Shown: positions 7,978 through 16,229 of the stretch, piece after piece
Layout: the number at the start of each line of letters is the position of its first letter
Numbering within the stretch: the first letter of the stretch is position 1
Origin: Acherontichlamydia pituitae
GTDB taxonomy: Bacteria; Chlamydiota; Chlamydiia; Chlamydiales; Rhabdochlamydiaceae
Length of the DNA stretch: 64,000 nucleotides
Assembly: GCA_019634675.1 (NCBI GenBank)
Contig: JAHCAX010000010.1
Location: 7,923-71,922 of the forward strand
Reading direction: 5' to 3'
Notes under the pieces: model-generated
The model's database searches: none
The model's input: the letters and a program-made list of their open reading frames with translations, nothing else
Told to the model about the DNA's origin: nothing
Translations under genes and position numbers: made by a program

Positions 7978-8484
7978 TTAAAGACTGGTTCGTATGAGAT
8001 TCCGCGCACGTTTGTAGGGGGCGCAGGTGTTGACCCTGATCCATTTGCTCAGCGGCCATTCTTTGCCCGATTGCAATCTGCACCAGGGAAAGATGCCCAC
8101 TTGATCGAGCCGTCCCATCTCGTGCTCGTTTTCCGTCATGGCGATCAGCTCTGAGACAATTTGAGCGAAGACGGCATTCTGCTCTTCTGGGTTTGAGTAT
8201 CGGTAGGTTTGGTAAAAATGGCGGGCGATCTGGATGTAGTTCCAAGTCGTAAATCCATCGCCTGGCATTTCGGGCATTTCCTCTTTGAGTCCGGCTTGGT
8301 ACCATCGGATAAGCGCTTTTCCCCATCCGATCTGATAGGCGATCAGATCGGCAACGCTGACAAGTCCTCCTGTTCCCTTGATCTTTTTTTCGCATCGGGC
8401 AGAAGTTGGGATGGAATCGACCAGATGTTTTAATTGGGTGTATTCCCGATCGATCTGTTGGCTTAAAATGGCAATGAGGCCCAT
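7978..8484 (-). CDS. ClbS/DfsB-family four-helix bundle protein
   Basis: A 168-aa protein resembling the ClbS/DfsB (DUF1706) branch of the DinB-like superfamily. The family hallmarks are the N-terminal helix with DREYTQLKHLVDSIP, the VSVADLIAYQIGWGKALIRWY helix, and the C-terminal KWIRVNTCAPYKRARNLIR. ClbS of colibactin producers hydrolyses the cyclopropane warhead and protects DNA; most other homologues are uncharacterised. It lies one base after the GNAT gene in the same operon, suggesting a shared detoxification role (inference). Confidence 0.8.
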   Translation of the reverse strand: MGLIAILSQQIDREYTQLKHLVDSIPTSARCEKKIKGTGGLVSVADLIAYQIGWGKALIRWYQAGLKEEMPEMPGDGFTTWNYIQIARHFYQTYRYSNPEEQNAVFAQIVSELIAMTENEHEMGRLDQVGIFPWCRLQSGKEWPLSKWIRVNTCAPYKRARNLIRTSL

Positions 8485-8485
8485 G

Positions 8486-8986
8486 TCAGCCCTTCATTTT
8501 TTTGAGTAGAAGTTCGGTCTTCAGACGCATTTGCAGGTGGGGGACGGGATGCCAGGATGCGATGAACTCTCCAGTCGTTTCAAAGCCGGCTTTTGTGTAC
8601 ACATGGATGGCTCGCGTATTGGTTGCCTCTGGATCGATCAGGACCTCTTTTTTATGAGAGAATTGGCTGAGGACAAATTCTTGGATCAATTGAACGCCTA
8701 TCCCTCTGCCAAGATAGTTGAGGTCGCAGATGAACAGATCAAGGGTGATCGCATCGTTTCCTTTTTCCGAAGTGAGCAGATAGGCAAAGGGGGTTTGGCC
8801 GTCGTAGGCGATCCAATGCTTTGCCCAGGAGCTTCCTTGAAAAAACTTCTCTAAATCTTCCAATGTGTTGCGCAGCCCTTTGCCGTGAAGCCACTCGTGG
8901 ATATGCTCTTGTGCGATCCATGCTTGGATCATCTGTTTTTGGCTAGCATCCGCTAGCTTGAAATGGAAGCGGAAGGGGGCTTTCAT
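8486..8986 (-). CDS. GNAT acetyltransferase, AAC(6')-like
   Basis: A GNAT N-acetyltransferase of about 166 aa most like aminoglycoside 6'-N-acetyltransferases: HEWLHGKGLRNTLEDLEKFF near the start, LDLFICDLNYLGRGIGVQLI (acetyl-CoA pyrophosphate loop, GRGIG), and IDPEATNTRAIHVYTKAGFE near the end. The start at 8986 makes an ATGA overlap with the Nudix stop codon and implies translational coupling; an in-frame ATG at 8995 is the alternative. Similar enzymes also modify other amines, so drug resistance is possible but not proven. Confidence 0.85.
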   Translation of the reverse strand: MKAPFRFHFKLADASQKQMIQAWIAQEHIHEWLHGKGLRNTLEDLEKFFQGSSWAKHWIAYDGQTPFAYLLTSEKGNDAITLDLFICDLNYLGRGIGVQLIQEFVLSQFSHKKEVLIDPEATNTRAIHVYTKAGFETTGEFIASWHPVPHLQMRLKTELLLKKMKG

Positions 8987-9441
8987 CGGTCCCATCCGAG
9001 CTCAGAATAGACGATCCCCTTTGCGATGAAGTCGAGCGCTGTCTGGTTGTAGTCGACAAGAGGGGAAGGGAGTGCAATGAGCGGGAAAAACCGCATCTCA
9101 GCGCATTTGTGGGCCTCTTTGTTTTCCAGTTTTCCATCCCAACGGCTGCATTCGAAAAAGACGTCGATATTGAATTGGTTGGTTTTCCTGTGCATTACAT
9201 GGGCGACTTTTAAATCGGAAGCTGCAAGCCCGATCCCAAGCTCCTCTTGGGCTTCTCGGATCATGGCAGACGATGCAGGCTCATTGTCTTCGACCTTTCC
9301 TGCTGCAAAGCTCCACTGCCCGTCGCAATAGCCTGTGTTCTGCCTCAATTGAAGGAGGATCTGGTCTGTTTTGCGAAGGATCAGGTAAGCGTGGACGAGG
9401 GCTCCGGTTCTTTTGGAGATCGATGCAATCGGTGCGTTCAT
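8983..9441 (-). CDS. Nudix hydrolase
   Basis: A 152-aa Nudix protein. The Nudix box is GKVEDNEPASSAMIREAQEELGI, matching G-x5-E-x7-REUxEExGU. Residues before it (GQWSFAAG) form the usual preceding strand. Start 9441 is chosen because GGGAGG lies 6 bases upstream; the open frame extends to 9558 without a ribosome site. It is the first gene of the Nudix-GNAT-ClbS-cupin operon. The substrate (8-oxo-dGTP-type nucleotide, nucleotide sugar or other diphosphate) cannot be told. Confidence 0.9.
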   Translation of the reverse strand: MNAPIASISKRTGALVHAYLILRKTDQILLQLRQNTGYCDGQWSFAAGKVEDNEPASSAMIREAQEELGIGLAASDLKVAHVMHRKTNQFNIDVFFECSRWDGKLENKEAHKCAEMRFFPLIALPSPLVDYNQTALDFIAKGIVYSELGWDR

Positions 9442-9550
9442 AGGAGGCCTCCCATCTTTTTTTGAAGTGGAGGATAACAGGGGGATTTGATTGGTGGCAA
9501 TTTTTAAAGAAATTGTTTTACTTTGTTGGCTTCTCTGGTAATGTCTGGTG

Positions 9551-9714
9551 TATACCAAACCCGGTCACAAACTTGGAATTTATGCAGATGCCTTTTTCCG
9601 TTTCGCTTCCCGTTCGTCCTTGCCAGCTGACAGGAAGATGGCGTCGGACTCCACGCTTTGCTAAACGAAAAAATGCAGGGCATAAATTCCAAGTTTGTGA
9701 CCGGGTTCGGTATA
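9551..9714. repeat. 164-bp imperfect inverted repeat (MITE-like) in a divergent promoter region
   Basis: The 35-base arm at 9551-9585 (starting TATACCAAACCCGGTCACAA) is the reverse complement of 9680-9714 with a single mismatch, and the pairing continues imperfectly into the interior. The outer bases are TA on both sides, as in TA-targeting MITEs. It occupies most of the 292-base gap between the divergent Nudix operon and the hydrolase gene. Short ORFs across it are just translations of the repeat. Confidence 0.8.
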
Positions 9715-9733
9715 AAAAACCATAGTGAGGACC

Positions 9734-10531
9734 ATGCCGTATTTATCGATTGGAAAAGAGCGCTTCTACTATGAGACCGATGGTAAAGGGCCTCCGCTTG
9801 TCTTGATTGCAGGCTATAGCTGCGATCTTAGCCTTTGGAATGGGATACGGGAGGAGCTGGCCCGAGATTTTCAATTGGTCCTTTTTGATCATCGGGGAGT
9901 GGGCAGGACGGAAGATGTTAAAGAAATGTTCACGATCGAAACGATGGCAGAGGATGTGGTCGGCATCATCGACGCATTGCGCCTCGATCGACCAGCCGTT
10001 CTGGGGCATTCAATGGGTGGGGCCGTTGTGCAAGTGCTCGCTCATCGGTTTAGGGATAAAATTGGAAAGACGATCATTGCCCAAGCGGTGATCAAGCTGA
10101 CGCCTGTTGCAAAGGCTGCGCTTGTCGGCAACCTGCATTTGCTCCAGGATGGCGTTCCAAGGAAGAGGCTTGCTGAGGTGATCATCCCTTGGCTTTTCTC
10201 AGATGCGTTGGTCGATAATCCTGAGTTCTGCGAGCTGTTTATCCGGCTTCAAGAGGAAAACCCCAATCCGGCAAAGCCGGAAGGACTTGCCAAGCAATGC
10301 GCTGCATTAATGCAGTTCGACTCCAGGAGCTGGTATCCACAGATCCAAACAGCGCCATTGATCTTGGCTGGAGAAGAAGACCGCATGTGCCCGCCTAAGA
10401 GCGCAGAAGAGATGGCTTCTAAAATTCCTAATGCCAAATTGCATGTGTTCCGCGGCGTAGGACACGTTTCTCCGGTCGAATGCCCTCAAGCTTTCTGCCA
10501 GGCTGTCCGTTCATTTTTGAAGGGGGATTAA
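9734..10531 (+). CDS. Alpha/beta-hydrolase
   Basis: A 265-aa alpha/beta-hydrolase. The nucleophile elbow is GHSMGG, the oxyanion region LVLIAGYSCD, the acid lies in GEEDRMCPP, and the catalytic histidine in GVGHVSPVE, so the Ser-Asp-His triad is complete. The DHRGVGRTE motif is typical of the 3-oxoadipate enol-lactonase / peroxidase-like branch. ATG 9734 is preferred to GTG 9725, which overlaps the only ribosome-site-like bases. glgB follows after 6 bases, so the two are co-transcribed, though a functional link to glycogen is not evident. Substrate unknown. Confidence 0.88.
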   Translation: MPYLSIGKERFYYETDGKGPPLVLIAGYSCDLSLWNGIREELARDFQLVLFDHRGVGRTEDVKEMFTIETMAEDVVGIIDALRLDRPAVLGHSMGGAVVQVLAHRFRDKIGKTIIAQAVIKLTPVAKAALVGNLHLLQDGVPRKRLAEVIIPWLFSDALVDNPEFCELFIRLQEENPNPAKPEGLAKQCAALMQFDSRSWYPQIQTAPLILAGEEDRMCPPKSAEEMASKIPNAKLHVFRGVGHVSPVECPQAFCQAVRSFLKGD

Positions 10532-10537
10532 AGGGAT

Positions 10538-12691
10538 ATGACAAGCGATGTGCGCATTGAAGGTCTAAAAGAGTTGCTCATCCATCATCCTCATCAAGTC
10601 TTGGGACTCCACGCGCAGGGGGAAGAGCGGAAAGTGATCCGCGTTTTCCGGCCAGGCGCATCGGTTGTCCATATTGAGGTCAAAGGGAAGATCGTCCAAG
10701 CGCATTGTATCGATCCGTTGGGGATTTTTGAGTGCGCCGTTCCCGGGGATGTTACACGCACCGACTACCGCGTCTACCACCACAGCGGCATGCTCGGCCA
10801 TGACCCTTACGCATTTTCTCCGACATTCGGGGAGATGGACGGCTATCTCTTTTCCCGGGGAGTCCATTACCAGCTCTTCGATGCGATGGGAGCGAGGGTC
10901 TGCGAGCATGAAGGGGTCAAAGGGACAAAGTTCGTCGTCTGGGCGCCTGCAGCAAAAGGCGTTGCCCTTGTCGGCGACTTCAACCGCTGGGACGGCCGTG
11001 TCAATCCGATGCGCAACTTAGGCTATTGCGGAGTGTGGGAGTTATTTGTGCCAGGGATCGGCAACTCGGAGAAGTATAAGTTCGAGGTCCATACCCAAGA
11101 CGGACATACCCGGCTGAAGTCCGACCCTTATGCAACCTACAACGAGCACCGCCCATCGACAGCTTCGATTGTCTTTGATGTGAACAAGTACGCTTGGAAC
11201 GACCAGCAGTGGAGGCAGAGGGGTTTTCATCGGGGAGGTTCATATCCTCTTAACATCTACGAGGTCCATCTCGGATCATGGAAAAAAAGGGGCGGGCACA
11301 ACTTCAACTACCGGGAACTTGCCCATGCATTGGCCAAATACTGCAAAGAGATGGCCTTCACCCATGTCGAGCTGCTGCCTGTCATGGAGCATCCTTTGGA
11401 TGAGTCGTGGGGTTATCAGGTCACTGGATTTTTTGCAGCGACAAGCCGTTACGGCACTCCGGAGGATTTTCAGTATTTTGTCGACCACATGCATCAAGAA
11501 GGGATCGGCGTCATTCTCGATTGGGTGCCGGCCCACTTTCCGACCGATGAGTATTCTTTGGCGCAGTTTGATGGAAGCTATTTGTACGAGCACGCTGATC
11601 CCAAACGGGGGTTCCATCCCCATTGGAACACCTACATTTTCAATTACGGTAGGTTCGAGGTCTGCAATTTTCTGATCGCAAGCGCTCTTTTTTGGTTTGA
11701 GAAGATGCACATCGACGGTCTGCGCGTCGATGCAGTCGCTTCGATGCTTTATCTGGACTACGGCAGGTCGAAAGGGGAGTGGATCCCCAATATCTACGGC
11801 GGGCATGAGAACTTGGAGGCGATCGAGTTCATCAAGCACTTGAACTCGGTTGTCCATGACAGGTATCCGCATGCATTGATGATTGCAGAAGAGTCGACGG
11901 CGTTTACAGGAGTTTCCCATCCGTTGGAGTGGGGAGGGCTTGGATTCGATATGAAATGGAACATGGGATGGATGAACGATACCCTCCGCTATTTCCATAA
12001 AGACCCGATCTACCGCTCCTTCCATCAAAACGACCTTACCTTCGGTCTTGTCTATGCGTTTTCTGAGAGGTTCCTCCTCCCTTTTTCCCATGACGAGGTG
12101 GTCCACGGCAAGGCGAGCCTGCTCTCCAAAATGCCAGGCGATGATTGGCAGAAGTTTGCCAACATGCGCCTTCTCTATTCTTATCAATTGTGCCAGCCTG
12201 GCAAAAAACTGCTCTTCATGGGAGCGGAAATCGGACAGTGGAACGAGTGGAACTGCAAAGAGGAGCTCCCTTGGAACCTTTTACAGCATGAGAGGCATGC
12301 GCAGCTGCACCGCTGCTTCGGAGAATTGAACCACTTTTACAATGATAACCCCTCTTTGTGGGAACATGATTTCGATGGGAATGGATTTGAGTGGGTCGAC
12401 TGCAGCGACAAGCAGAACTGCGTCCTCAGCTATTTGCGCAAGGCGGCGAACAGATATCTGCTCTGCGTCCACCATTTCACTCCCAGCTTCCAGCCCAAGT
12501 ACTTCATCCGATTAGGAAATGTCGCCTCGATCAAAGAGGTGATGAACACCGATCGCGCGGAGTACGGCGGATCTGGAAAGCTCTCCGAACATATTGAGAT
12601 CATCAAAGATTCAGAGCAAAAGGTCGTGGGCATCGAGATTGCCTTAAGCCCCCTTGCGACGATGATCTTCGAGGTCCAGTTCTATTTTTAG
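10538..12691 (+). CDS. glgB: 1,4-alpha-glucan branching enzyme
   Basis: A 717-aa GH13 branching enzyme that forms alpha-1,6 branches in glycogen. Order: N-terminal GlgB-specific domain (1-about 105), CBM48 (GTKFVVWAPAAKGVALVGDF), then the (beta/alpha)8 barrel with VELLPVMEHPLDESWGYQ, nucleophile Asp in GLRVDAVASM, acid/base Glu in MIAEEST, and the HDEVVHGK transition-state Asp. The C-terminal beta domain is complete. Length is normal. Chlamydiae store glycogen, and this gene is common to the group. Confidence 0.97.
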   Translation: MTSDVRIEGLKELLIHHPHQVLGLHAQGEERKVIRVFRPGASVVHIEVKGKIVQAHCIDPLGIFECAVPGDVTRTDYRVYHHSGMLGHDPYAFSPTFGEMDGYLFSRGVHYQLFDAMGARVCEHEGVKGTKFVVWAPAAKGVALVGDFNRWDGRVNPMRNLGYCGVWELFVPGIGNSEKYKFEVHTQDGHTRLKSDPYATYNEHRPSTASIVFDVNKYAWNDQQWRQRGFHRGGSYPLNIYEVHLGSWKKRGGHNFNYRELAHALAKYCKEMAFTHVELLPVMEHPLDESWGYQVTGFFAATSRYGTPEDFQYFVDHMHQEGIGVILDWVPAHFPTDEYSLAQFDGSYLYEHADPKRGFHPHWNTYIFNYGRFEVCNFLIASALFWFEKMHIDGLRVDAVASMLYLDYGRSKGEWIPNIYGGHENLEAIEFIKHLNSVVHDRYPHALMIAEESTAFTGVSHPLEWGGLGFDMKWNMGWMNDTLRYFHKDPIYRSFHQNDLTFGLVYAFSERFLLPFSHDEVVHGKASLLSKMPGDDWQKFANMRLLYSYQLCQPGKKLLFMGAEIGQWNEWNCKEELPWNLLQHERHAQLHRCFGELNHFYNDNPSLWEHDFDGNGFEWVDCSDKQNCVLSYLRKAANRYLLCVHHFTPSFQPKYFIRLGNVASIKEVMNTDRAEYGGSGKLSEHIEIIKDSEQKVVGIEIALSPLATMIFEVQFYF

Positions 12692-12724
12692 AGCCAATTT
12701 TCAATGGGTAGGAGAGGCTGAATC

Positions 12725-13360
12725 ATGGCAAAAATATTAGTAGTAGGGGGCAATTCAGGTATTGGCTTGGCAACAGGTGAACTGTTCAAAATGCATCATC
12801 ATGAAGTCATGAGCGTGAGTCGATCCAATCAATTTGACTATACTGATGAAATCGTTGTACGGGAGTTTTTTAAAAAACACGACTTTAATCAAATCATCAT
12901 CACAGCAACGACTCCTTTGGCAATTGGTTCCTTTAAAGAAATTCAAATTAAACAGGCTAGGCTCTTTTTTGAAAAATATTGGGGAATGGTTAATGTAATT
13001 CACTATGCTGCCCAATATTCGAAACAGCTTAATGCCATCACTTTGATTTCAGGTGCTGCAGCTGATAAACGGGGTGGACCAATCACTTATCTTGCAGTTA
13101 ACTGTATGGCGATTAACACACTGGCGGAAAGTCTGGCAATTGAGCTTGCTCCTATTCGGATCAATGTTGTCTCTCCGGGGGTGACGGATACGCCTCTTTA
13201 TGGAGATGCTCGAGGCGAACTTGTTAATTTCGTGCAAGCAGATCCCTTAAAACGGGTTGCCACAGCAGAGGAAGTCGCTCAAGTCATTTATTTGGTGAGC
13301 AACCATCCGCATATGACGGGATCCATTGTAGCTTGTGATGGAGGAGCGCGGTTAGTTTGA
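12725..13360 (+). CDS. Short-chain dehydrogenase/reductase, atypical active site
   Basis: A 211-aa SDR with a clear nucleotide-binding GGNSGIG motif (residues 8-14) and the PGVTDTP strand after the active site. In the catalytic region GGPITYLAVN the tyrosine is present but the lysine four residues later is replaced by asparagine. This variant occurs in a known group of small SDRs, so it may use a different proton relay or not be a classical reductase. The gene is more AT-rich than glgB before it and ligA after it, which with its neighbour at 13453 suggests a later insertion. Substrate unknown. Confidence 0.85.
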   Translation: MAKILVVGGNSGIGLATGELFKMHHHEVMSVSRSNQFDYTDEIVVREFFKKHDFNQIIITATTPLAIGSFKEIQIKQARLFFEKYWGMVNVIHYAAQYSKQLNAITLISGAAADKRGGPITYLAVNCMAINTLAESLAIELAPIRINVVSPGVTDTPLYGDARGELVNFVQADPLKRVATAEEVAQVIYLVSNHPHMTGSIVACDGGARLV

Positions 13361-13452
13361 CAGGTTGTTTTTGTGTTAGAATTTTAGATTGAAAGATTGA
13401 TTTGACCATGCTACAACTTACATTCCTTGGCACTTGAAAATCGGAGGGTACC

Positions 13453-14067
13453 TTGTTGAAGCTAAAGTCTTTCTTACTTTCCGCTTTCTTTATTTCAGTA
13501 TCTCTTTTTGGAGATCAAGTTTTTCAAGAAAAAAACCAGAATGAAATCCGAATTGTTGTTGTGAATTCAGTGAAAGACATTGATCTAGAGAAGAGCCAAG
13601 ATATTTTAGTTAGAAGTTTTATGGATGCTTATGAAGATGTGCCTCTCTCAGAATTAAGCCATGAGTTTAAATCGACTGGCGACGTACGACGTTTTTATGA
13701 GAATTACTTTAAAGAAGAGTTAGAGCATTTTAAAGAAGGGCATCTATTTTGGGTTCAAGCATTTTTAAATGACAAAATTGTTGGATGGGCCACTTTTGAA
13801 TTAGAGCCTCTAGAAGCAAATGCTGCCTACATGAATCTTCTTGTTGTCGCTCCAGAGCATCAAGGTAAAGGGATTGGAAGGCATTTAACTTTTTCCATAT
13901 GTTCGGAAGATCTATTTCCAGACACAAAAGCTATAAATTTGCTCATCAGAAAAATCAATTTAGAAGGTTACAATTTTTATTATAGATTGGGATTCTTTGA
14001 GTTCGATTATCATCGGGACAACTTTGTAGACACATCTCTTTTAACAGGCCTAAGATGGGAAAAGTAA
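13453..14067 (+). CDS. GNAT-family acetyltransferase with a signal peptide
   Basis: A 204-aa protein starting at TTG with GGAGGG about 5 bases upstream. Residues 1-20 (MLKLKSFLLSAFFISVSLFG) look like a Sec signal peptide. The rest is a GNAT fold: NLLVVAPEHQGKGIGRHL is the acetyl-CoA-binding loop (QGKGIG), followed by INLLIRKINLEGYNFYYRLGF. GNATs are normally cytosolic, so export to the periplasm or beyond is unusual. The region is AT-rich like the preceding SDR. Acceptor unknown. Confidence 0.82.
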   Translation: MLKLKSFLLSAFFISVSLFGDQVFQEKNQNEIRIVVVNSVKDIDLEKSQDILVRSFMDAYEDVPLSELSHEFKSTGDVRRFYENYFKEELEHFKEGHLFWVQAFLNDKIVGWATFELEPLEANAAYMNLLVVAPEHQGKGIGRHLTFSICSEDLFPDTKAINLLIRKINLEGYNFYYRLGFFEFDYHRDNFVDTSLLTGLRWEK

Positions 14068-14170
14068 GAATGTGAATATACCGATCCCTTAGTTTGTGGG
14101 TGTTGACTCTGGATCCAGCGTTCCTTATAGTTGGGAAGCTTTCACAAATACCAGCAAGCCTAATTTTCCT

Positions 14171-16183
14171 ATGATCCGCACGACCCACACCAAAGAAGAA
14201 TACCACAAGCTGATCCAAGAGATCCAAAAGCATGATAAGCATTATTACCTGCATGCAAAACCTGTCATTTCAGACTATGCTTATGATCAGCTGGTAAAAC
14301 AGCTCGAAGCGATCGAAGAGGCCCATCCGGAATGGGTCTCTCCTGCTTCTCCTACTCAGCGGGTCAGCGAGATGACCTCGAAGGGCTTTAAGCAAGTGGC
14401 CCACCGCCATCCGATGCTCTCTTTGGCCAACACCTATTCAAAAGAAGAGGTTGAGGACTTTATCAAACGGGTGCATAAGCTTCTTGGAAAGACCCACGTT
14501 GATTTCTGCGCCGAGTTGAAAATGGACGGCGTGGCTGTCACGGCGATCTATGAAAAAGGGGTGTTCGTCCAAGCTTTGACGCGAGGAGACGGGAAAAAAG
14601 GGGACGACATTACGGCCAACATGAAGACCATCCGCTCGATTCCGCTTGAGCTGAGCGGTCTTAAGCTTCCTGATGTTTTGGAGGTCAGAGGAGAGGTGTT
14701 TATGCAGCATGCGGTCTTCCAAAGCCTTAATGCAGAAAAAGAAGAGGCGGGCGAAGAGCTATGGGCCAATCCGCGCAATGCGGCCGCAGGATCTTTAAAA
14801 CTGTTGGACCCGCGCCTTGTCGCAAAGAGGCATTTGAGCGCAGTCTTCTATGGCTTTGGCGATGAAGAGAATGCTCCGGTCGACACGCAGCTGGAATGCC
14901 ACCAATACTTGAAAAAGATCGGTCTTCCTGTCTTTGACGACCATCACAGGGCGCGCTGCCATTCTGCCGACGCGATCATGGCATTTGCCGATCAGATCGA
15001 AGAGAAGCGGCATAAGCTCCCCTTCGACATCGATGGCGCTGTTATTAAAGTCGATCAGTTGGCCTATCACGATCAGATGGGCGTGACAGGAAAAAGCCCC
15101 CGATGGGCTGTCGCTTATAAATTTGCGCCGGAACAGGGCTTGACGCGGATCGAAGAGATCACGGTTCAAGTGGGAAGGACAGGCGTATTGACGCCAGTTG
15201 CAGAGCTCGAACCTGTCTTCGTTGCCGGAAGCACGATTGCAAGGGCTACGCTCCACAACCAAGAAGAGGTGGAGAGGAAAGATATCCGCGTAGGAGATTG
15301 GGTCGTCATCGAAAAAGGGGGGGACGTGATCCCCAAAGTCGTCTCTGTCGATCATAAGAGGAGGCCCAAAGATAGCCATCCCTGGAAAATGCCCCGCCGC
15401 TGCCCCTCTTGCGGAACGCCTGTCGAGCATAGCGAAGAAGAGGTTGCCGTCCGATGCCCGAACACAGAAAAATGCCCTGAGCAGCGGATGCGGCAGATCG
15501 CGTTCTTTGTCAGCAAAGATGCGATGGACATCGACCACTTGGGAGAAAAAGTTGTCGAGCAGCTCTTCACCAAAGGTTTTGTCAAATCGCTCTCCGATAT
15601 CTTTACGCTGACGGAAAAAGAGCTTTCGCAGCTCGATGGTTTTAAGGAAAAGTCGATCCAGAACCTCTTGACGAGCATCGACAAATCGCGCCGCGTGAGT
15701 CTCTCAAGGCTGATTTTAGCCCTCGGGATCAAGTATGTCGGAGAAGGGACCGCTGAAGTTTTAGCTGAGCACGCATCCGATATCGACACATTAGCGAAGA
15801 TGAGCGTTGACGAGCTCCTCGAAATTGAAGGAGTTGGAGAGAAGATTGCCGAATCGATCGTCGATTACTTTTCCAAGCCGGCCCATCTAAAAGAGATCCA
15901 TGCCCTTTTCAAACATGGCGTGAAGGCGGAAGCTCCAAAGATCGTGCGTCGCAAAGACCACCTCTTTTCCGGAAAGACATTAGTGCTGACGGGAACATTG
16001 CAAAACTATTCCCGCTCTGAGGCTACCCAGCTGATCAAAGAGAGGGGAGGCAAAGTGTCCGGCTCGGTCAGCGCAAAGACCGATTTTGTCGTTGCTGGAG
16101 ATGATCCCGGCTCTAAGTTGGACAAGGCAAGGGAGCTGAAGGTCAAAGTGCTCAGCGAATACGACTTTGAAAAGGCTTTATGA
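14171..16183 (+). CDS. ligA: NAD-dependent DNA ligase
   Basis: A 670-aa NAD+-dependent DNA ligase that seals nicks in replication and repair. In order: Ia domain (1-70), nucleotidyltransferase with the AMP-accepting lysine in ELKMDG (K117), OB fold, four-Cys zinc finger (CPSCGTP ... RCPNTEKCPEQ), helix-hairpin-helix region (DELLEIEGVGEKIAESI), and a BRCT domain at the C-terminus (GKTLVLTGTL ... KTDFVVAGDDPGSKLDKA). ATG 14171 gives the usual family length; a GTG at 14096 would add 25 unconserved residues. Confidence 0.97.
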   Translation: MIRTTHTKEEYHKLIQEIQKHDKHYYLHAKPVISDYAYDQLVKQLEAIEEAHPEWVSPASPTQRVSEMTSKGFKQVAHRHPMLSLANTYSKEEVEDFIKRVHKLLGKTHVDFCAELKMDGVAVTAIYEKGVFVQALTRGDGKKGDDITANMKTIRSIPLELSGLKLPDVLEVRGEVFMQHAVFQSLNAEKEEAGEELWANPRNAAAGSLKLLDPRLVAKRHLSAVFYGFGDEENAPVDTQLECHQYLKKIGLPVFDDHHRARCHSADAIMAFADQIEEKRHKLPFDIDGAVIKVDQLAYHDQMGVTGKSPRWAVAYKFAPEQGLTRIEEITVQVGRTGVLTPVAELEPVFVAGSTIARATLHNQEEVERKDIRVGDWVVIEKGGDVIPKVVSVDHKRRPKDSHPWKMPRRCPSCGTPVEHSEEEVAVRCPNTEKCPEQRMRQIAFFVSKDAMDIDHLGEKVVEQLFTKGFVKSLSDIFTLTEKELSQLDGFKEKSIQNLLTSIDKSRRVSLSRLILALGIKYVGEGTAEVLAEHASDIDTLAKMSVDELLEIEGVGEKIAESIVDYFSKPAHLKEIHALFKHGVKAEAPKIVRRKDHLFSGKTLVLTGTLQNYSRSEATQLIKERGGKVSGSVSAKTDFVVAGDDPGSKLDKARELKVKVLSEYDFEKAL

Positions 16184-16229
16184 ATATGATCGACAGGCCC
16201 TAATATCCTGTATTTATTCTTATCGAGAA

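Noticed and set aside
9462..9725. Short ORFs on both strands over the repeat at 9551-9714
   Set aside because: They translate the two arms of the inverted repeat and have no ribosome sites.
11276..12187. 303-aa ORF on the minus strand inside glgB
   Set aside because: Fully antisense to the catalytic domain of GlgB; no ribosome site or family match.
14795..15538. 247-aa ORF on the minus strand inside ligA
   Set aside because: Antisense shadow of LigA; composition (His/Asp/Phe-rich) is typical of reversed coding DNA.
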